Shown here: piece by piece, positions 61,468 to 64,000 of the stretch
How the letters are laid out: each line of letters begins with the position of its first letter
Position numbering within the stretch: position 1 is the first letter of the stretch
Notes under the pieces: model-generated
What the model was told of the DNA's origin: nothing
Seen by the model: only the letters and a program-made list of their open reading frames with translations
Database searches by the model: none
Origin: RYN-428 sp035551995
GTDB taxonomy: Bacteria > Planctomycetota > Phycisphaerae > Tepidisphaerales > Tepidisphaeraceae
Direction of reading: 5' to 3'
NCBI GenBank assembly: GCA_035551995.1
Contig: DASZME010000008.1
Coordinates: 1-64,000, forward strand
DNA length: 64,000 nt
Made by a program: the position numbers and the translations under genes

Positions 61468-61685
61468 AAGTTGTTAGTTGTCAGTTGTCAGTTGTTAGTC
61501 GTCAGTCGTTAGAACAGTTTTCAGATTGCTGACGCCTTTCTGCGTTTAGCGGCCCCGCTTGCGGGGCGTATTTCGCTACCCAAAAATCGCTTCACCAACA
61601 TGAAAAATGCTTTCGTTGTCAGAAAAGACAATCGCGCATCTATTCTTGCTGGAACTAGCAACTGACAACTGACAACTGACAACTT
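61468..61685. repeat. Inverted-repeat element between imuB and dnaE2 carrying the REP-like core
   Basis: The arms are 27-bp imperfect inverted repeats built of the GTCAGTT unit (61468-61494 and 61659-61685, one mismatch). Between them lies REP-like element copy 4 (61540-61611). The whole 218-bp unit fits between the imuB stop and the dnaE2 ATG (11 bp before it), leaving no separate leader for dnaE2. Its transcript could fold into a long stem. Confidence 0.8.
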
Positions 61686-61695
61686 ATTTCACCCC

Positions 61696-64000
61696 ATGCC
61701 GGAACTGCCCAACCCGAAACTTCGCGACGTTCCTCCGCCGGAGAAACAGGCTGGCGTGTCCTCGTTTGCGTATGCGGAGTTGGACGTCAAGACCAACTTC
61801 TCATTCCTTCGCGGCGCCTCCCATCCCGACGAATTGGTTTATCGGGCCGCCGAGCTTGGATATCGCGCCGTCGCCGTCACGGACTTCAACAGCTTGGCCG
61901 GCGTCGTTCGCGCCCACGAAGCGGCAAAGGAATCCGGCATATCGCTATTGATCGGCGCCCGACTGACGCTTTCCAATTTTTACGATCTGCTGGTCTGGGC
62001 GCCGGATCGGACGGCGTATGCAAGACTCTGCCGATTGCTCACCCTCGGCAAACGCAGGGCGCAAAAGGGACAATGCGCGCTGGAACTTTCCGATTTTCTC
62101 GATCATGGCGAAGGTCTCCTCGCGGCGGTCGTCACCGCTTCCTCTTCCCCGGTAAATTCGACGGATATTGCAGGCCATTCAGAGCCTGCCGCGGCATCGC
62201 AAGCTTCCGCTCTTTCTCCCGCTCCCGGTATGCCGGGAGACCTCTCCCGGCGGGAGGGTCCATATTCTTACGGCCCGAACAAAGCCTTGGGCGATTTGAA
62301 AAATGCGATGGGGGATCGCCTTTCCCTTGCCGCAAGCTGCGCGTACGGTCCCGACGACGCCACCCGGCTTGCTCAAATCAGCGATCTCTCCCGGCGGTTC
62401 GGCATTCCGCTTTTAGCCACCAATGACGTTTACTACCACGATCCCACCCGCCGGATGTTGCACGACGTGGTGACCTGCGTGCGCCACGGCTGCACCATTC
62501 GCCAGGCCGGTTTTCGCCTCTTTCCAAACGGCGAACGCCATCTCAAATCTCCCGAGCGGATGCATCGGCTCTTCGCCGATTATCCCGGCGCCATCCGGCG
62601 CGGCCTGGAGATCGCCGAGCGATGCACGTTTAAGCTGGACGAATTGCGCTATGAATATCCCGATGAGCTATCGCCGCCGGGCAAGACCACGCTCCAATAT
62701 CTTCGCGAGCTGACCTGGGTCGGCGCCGCCGCTCGCTATCCCGCCGGCGTTCCGGAAAAAGTCCGGCGGCTGGTCGACCACGAACTGGCGCTCATCGAGC
62801 AGCTTCGTTTCGAGCATTATTTTTTGACTGTATATGACGTCGTCACCTTCGCGCGCTCGCGGGGAATCTTGTGCCAGGGCCGCGGGTCGGCGGCAAACAG
62901 CGCCGTCTGCTATTGCCTGGGCGTAACGTCGGTCGATCCGGATCGCATCGACGTATTGTTCGAGCGTTTCATCAGCGCCGCCCGCGGCGAGCCGCCCGAT
63001 ATCGACGTCGATTTCGAGCACGAACGGCGGGAGGAAGTTCTCCAGTATCTTTACGAAAAATATGGCCGCGAGCGCGCCGCCATGACCGGCGTTGTCATCA
63101 CCTATCGCGGGCGCAGCGCCGTCCGCGACGTCGGCAAGGCGATGGGCCTGAGCCTGGACATGGTCGATTCGCTGGCCGGTAAGCTCGACTGGTGGCACAA
63201 AGGGGTAGTCAGCGACGAGCAGATTCGCGAAACCGGTCTTGATCCCGCCGACCGCACGATCGGGCAGGTGATGGCCCTGGCCACCGACCTGCTAGGCTTC
63301 CCCCGCCATCTCAGCCAGCACGTCGGCGGCATGGTCATGACCCGCGGTCCCCTGTGCGAAATGGTCCCCATCGAAAACGCCACCATGGAAGATCGCACGG
63401 TAATCGAATGGGACAAGGACGACATCGACGCGATCGGAATCTTAAAGGTGGACGTGCTGGCGCTGGGGATGCTGACGTGCATTTCCAAGACGCTGGCGAT
63501 GGTGAATCGCCATCGCGAAACATGCGCCGAAAATTCGAAATCCGCGGCGATTCGTCAGGAAGATGTATTATCCACGAAGGACACGAAGGGACACCAAGAA
63601 ATTTCATTAGAGCAGTTGTCAGGTTGTTCGGGCCTTTCTGCGTTTAGCGGCCCCGCTTGCGGGGCGTTTTTCGCGACGCAAGGTCGCTTTGCCGACATGA
63701 GAAATGCTCCAGGACATTGCGATTCCGAATTTAGTTCGGATTTCGGATTTTCCACGGCATCCTTCGTGGATAATTCTCCCCTCGAACTCCACACCGTTCC
63801 TCCCGAAGACCCCGACGTTTACGACATGATTTCCAATGCCGACACCGTCGGCGTTTTTCAGGTGGAGAGCCGGGCGCAGATGTCGATGTTGCCGCGGCTG
63901 CGGCCTCGTTGTTTTTACGATCTTGTCATAGAAGTGGCCATCGTGCGGCCTGGTCCCATCCAGGGAGACATGGTTCATCCGTATCTGCGGAGGCGGGCGG
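61696..64000 (+). CDS. dnaE2: Error-prone DNA polymerase DnaE2 (partial, runs off the right edge)
   Basis: At least 768 codons, open to the edge. DnaE2 is the C-family polymerase of the mutasome. PHP-like N-terminus ('TNFSFLRGASHPDELVYR', 'AVTDFNSLAGVVRAHE', the DnaE2 rather than DnaE1 type); polymerase motifs 'GILCQGRGSAAN', P-P-D-I-D-V-D-F-E-H (catalytic Asp pair, about 434-443), 'LSQHVGGMVMT', 'LKVDVLALGML' and 'VFQVESRAQMSMLPRLRP'. Two stretches absent from the family: about residues 155-200 (hairpin-rich DNA at 62222-62260) and about 615-693, a 206-bp inverted-repeat element. Despite both, the frame is open throughout. The C-terminal part is outside the window. Confidence 0.93.
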   Translation, partial: MPELPNPKLRDVPPPEKQAGVSSFAYAELDVKTNFSFLRGASHPDELVYRAAELGYRAVAVTDFNSLAGVVRAHEAAKESGISLLIGARLTLSNFYDLLVWAPDRTAYARLCRLLTLGKRRAQKGQCALELSDFLDHGEGLLAAVVTASSSPVNSTDIAGHSEPAAASQASALSPAPGMPGDLSRREGPYSYGPNKALGDLKNAMGDRLSLAASCAYGPDDATRLAQISDLSRRFGIPLLATNDVYYHDPTRRMLHDVVTCVRHGCTIRQAGFRLFPNGERHLKSPERMHRLFADYPGAIRRGLEIAERCTFKLDELRYEYPDELSPPGKTTLQYLRELTWVGAAARYPAGVPEKVRRLVDHELALIEQLRFEHYFLTVYDVVTFARSRGILCQGRGSAANSAVCYCLGVTSVDPDRIDVLFERFISAARGEPPDIDVDFEHERREEVLQYLYEKYGRERAAMTGVVITYRGRSAVRDVGKAMGLSLDMVDSLAGKLDWWHKGVVSDEQIRETGLDPADRTIGQVMALATDLLGFPRHLSQHVGGMVMTRGPLCEMVPIENATMEDRTVIEWDKDDIDAIGILKVDVLALGMLTCISKTLAMVNRHRETCAENSKSAAIRQEDVLSTKDTKGHQEISLEQLSGCSGLSAFSGPACGAFFATQGRFADMRNAPGHCDSEFSSDFGFSTASFVDNSPLELHTVPPEDPDVYDMISNADTVGVFQVESRAQMSMLPRLRPRCFYDLVIEVAIVRPGPIQGDMVHPYLRRRA
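63568..63773. repeat. 206-bp inverted-repeat (MITE-like) element inside dnaE2
   Basis: Perfect 14-bp terminal inverted repeats TTATCCACGAAGGA (63568-63581) and TCCTTCGTGGATAA (63760-63773). Inside: GGACACGAAGGGACACC, REP-like element copy 5 (63638-63708, with TTTAGCGGCCCCGCTTGC) and a TTCGGATTTCGGAT word. It keeps dnaE2 in frame and adds about 69 codons between 'MVNRHRET' and 'LELHTVPPEDPDVYDM'. The same CCACGAAGG family occurs at 27683. Confidence 0.88.

Overview
The window looks like chromosomal DNA of a planctomycete, most plausibly a Phycisphaerae or Tepidisphaerales relative; this is inferred from gene families, not a database match. The pointers are four DUF1501 proteins with Tat-like 'SRRxFL' leaders, a DUF1549/DUF1553 protein with CxnCH haem-type motifs, a cytochrome/WD40 fusion, a squalene-cyclase-like DUF4159 protein, SPINDLY-type TPR glycosyltransferases, and a flagellar fliD-fliS pair. 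Most genes are GC-rich. Two intervals, about 42.7-43.7 kb and 57.6-58.9 kb, look less GC-rich by eye and hold frameshifted orphan genes.

Layout. 0.2-3.8 kb: fliS, an enlarged fliD and a small unknown gene (minus strand). 4.2-13.5 kb: ribF, a TMTC-like membrane protein, a coiled-coil membrane protein, metH, a fatty acid desaturase, an arginase-fold protein and queF. 13.7-22.1 kb: sppA overlapping a squalene-cyclase/DUF4159 protein, a short HrpA-type helicase, hisF lying 1 nt from tRNA-His, a hypothetical gene and ogt. 22.4-37.9 kb: two convergent clusters of secreted planctomycete proteins. The plus-strand cluster is DUF1501, DUF1501, DUF1549/1553, an Ig-like/PPC-type protein and cytochrome-WD40. 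The minus-strand cluster is a small protein, DUF1501 and an Ig-like/PPC-type protein. 38-49.6 kb: a DUF4432 enzyme, a diguanylate cyclase diverging from a GAF/AAA+/Fis activator, a cassette-like pseudogene, a GT4 glycosyltransferase, a TPR-OGT, a Nudix hydrolase, an HPF-like protein, a 24-residue Arg/Lys peptide and pyrF. 49.7-57.9 kb: another DUF1501, a secreted protein, a second TPR-OGT, the membrane pyrophosphatase hppA and a zinc-ribbon protein. 58-64 kb: an orphan gene pair with a frameshift, then the SOS mutasome cassette imuA-imuB-dnaE2, which runs off the right edge.

The most unusual feature is a set of dispersed inverted-repeat and REP-like elements. Several sit in frame inside the mutasome genes: one short repeat tract at each end of imuB, one whole element between imuB and dnaE2, and a 206-bp inverted-repeat element inside dnaE2 that keeps the frame open. 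The cassette also has a candidate promoter with a direct repeat of the GTT-A-N7-GTT-A type, resembling alphaproteobacterial LexA operators.

Other points worth noting are the tRNA-His/hisF juxtaposition, several start codons placed 6-7 nt after a -10-like hexamer (possible leaderless mRNAs), an expanded FliD with four tandem ~112-residue modules, and the 24-residue basic protein with a good Shine-Dalgarno site and a terminator-like hairpin.
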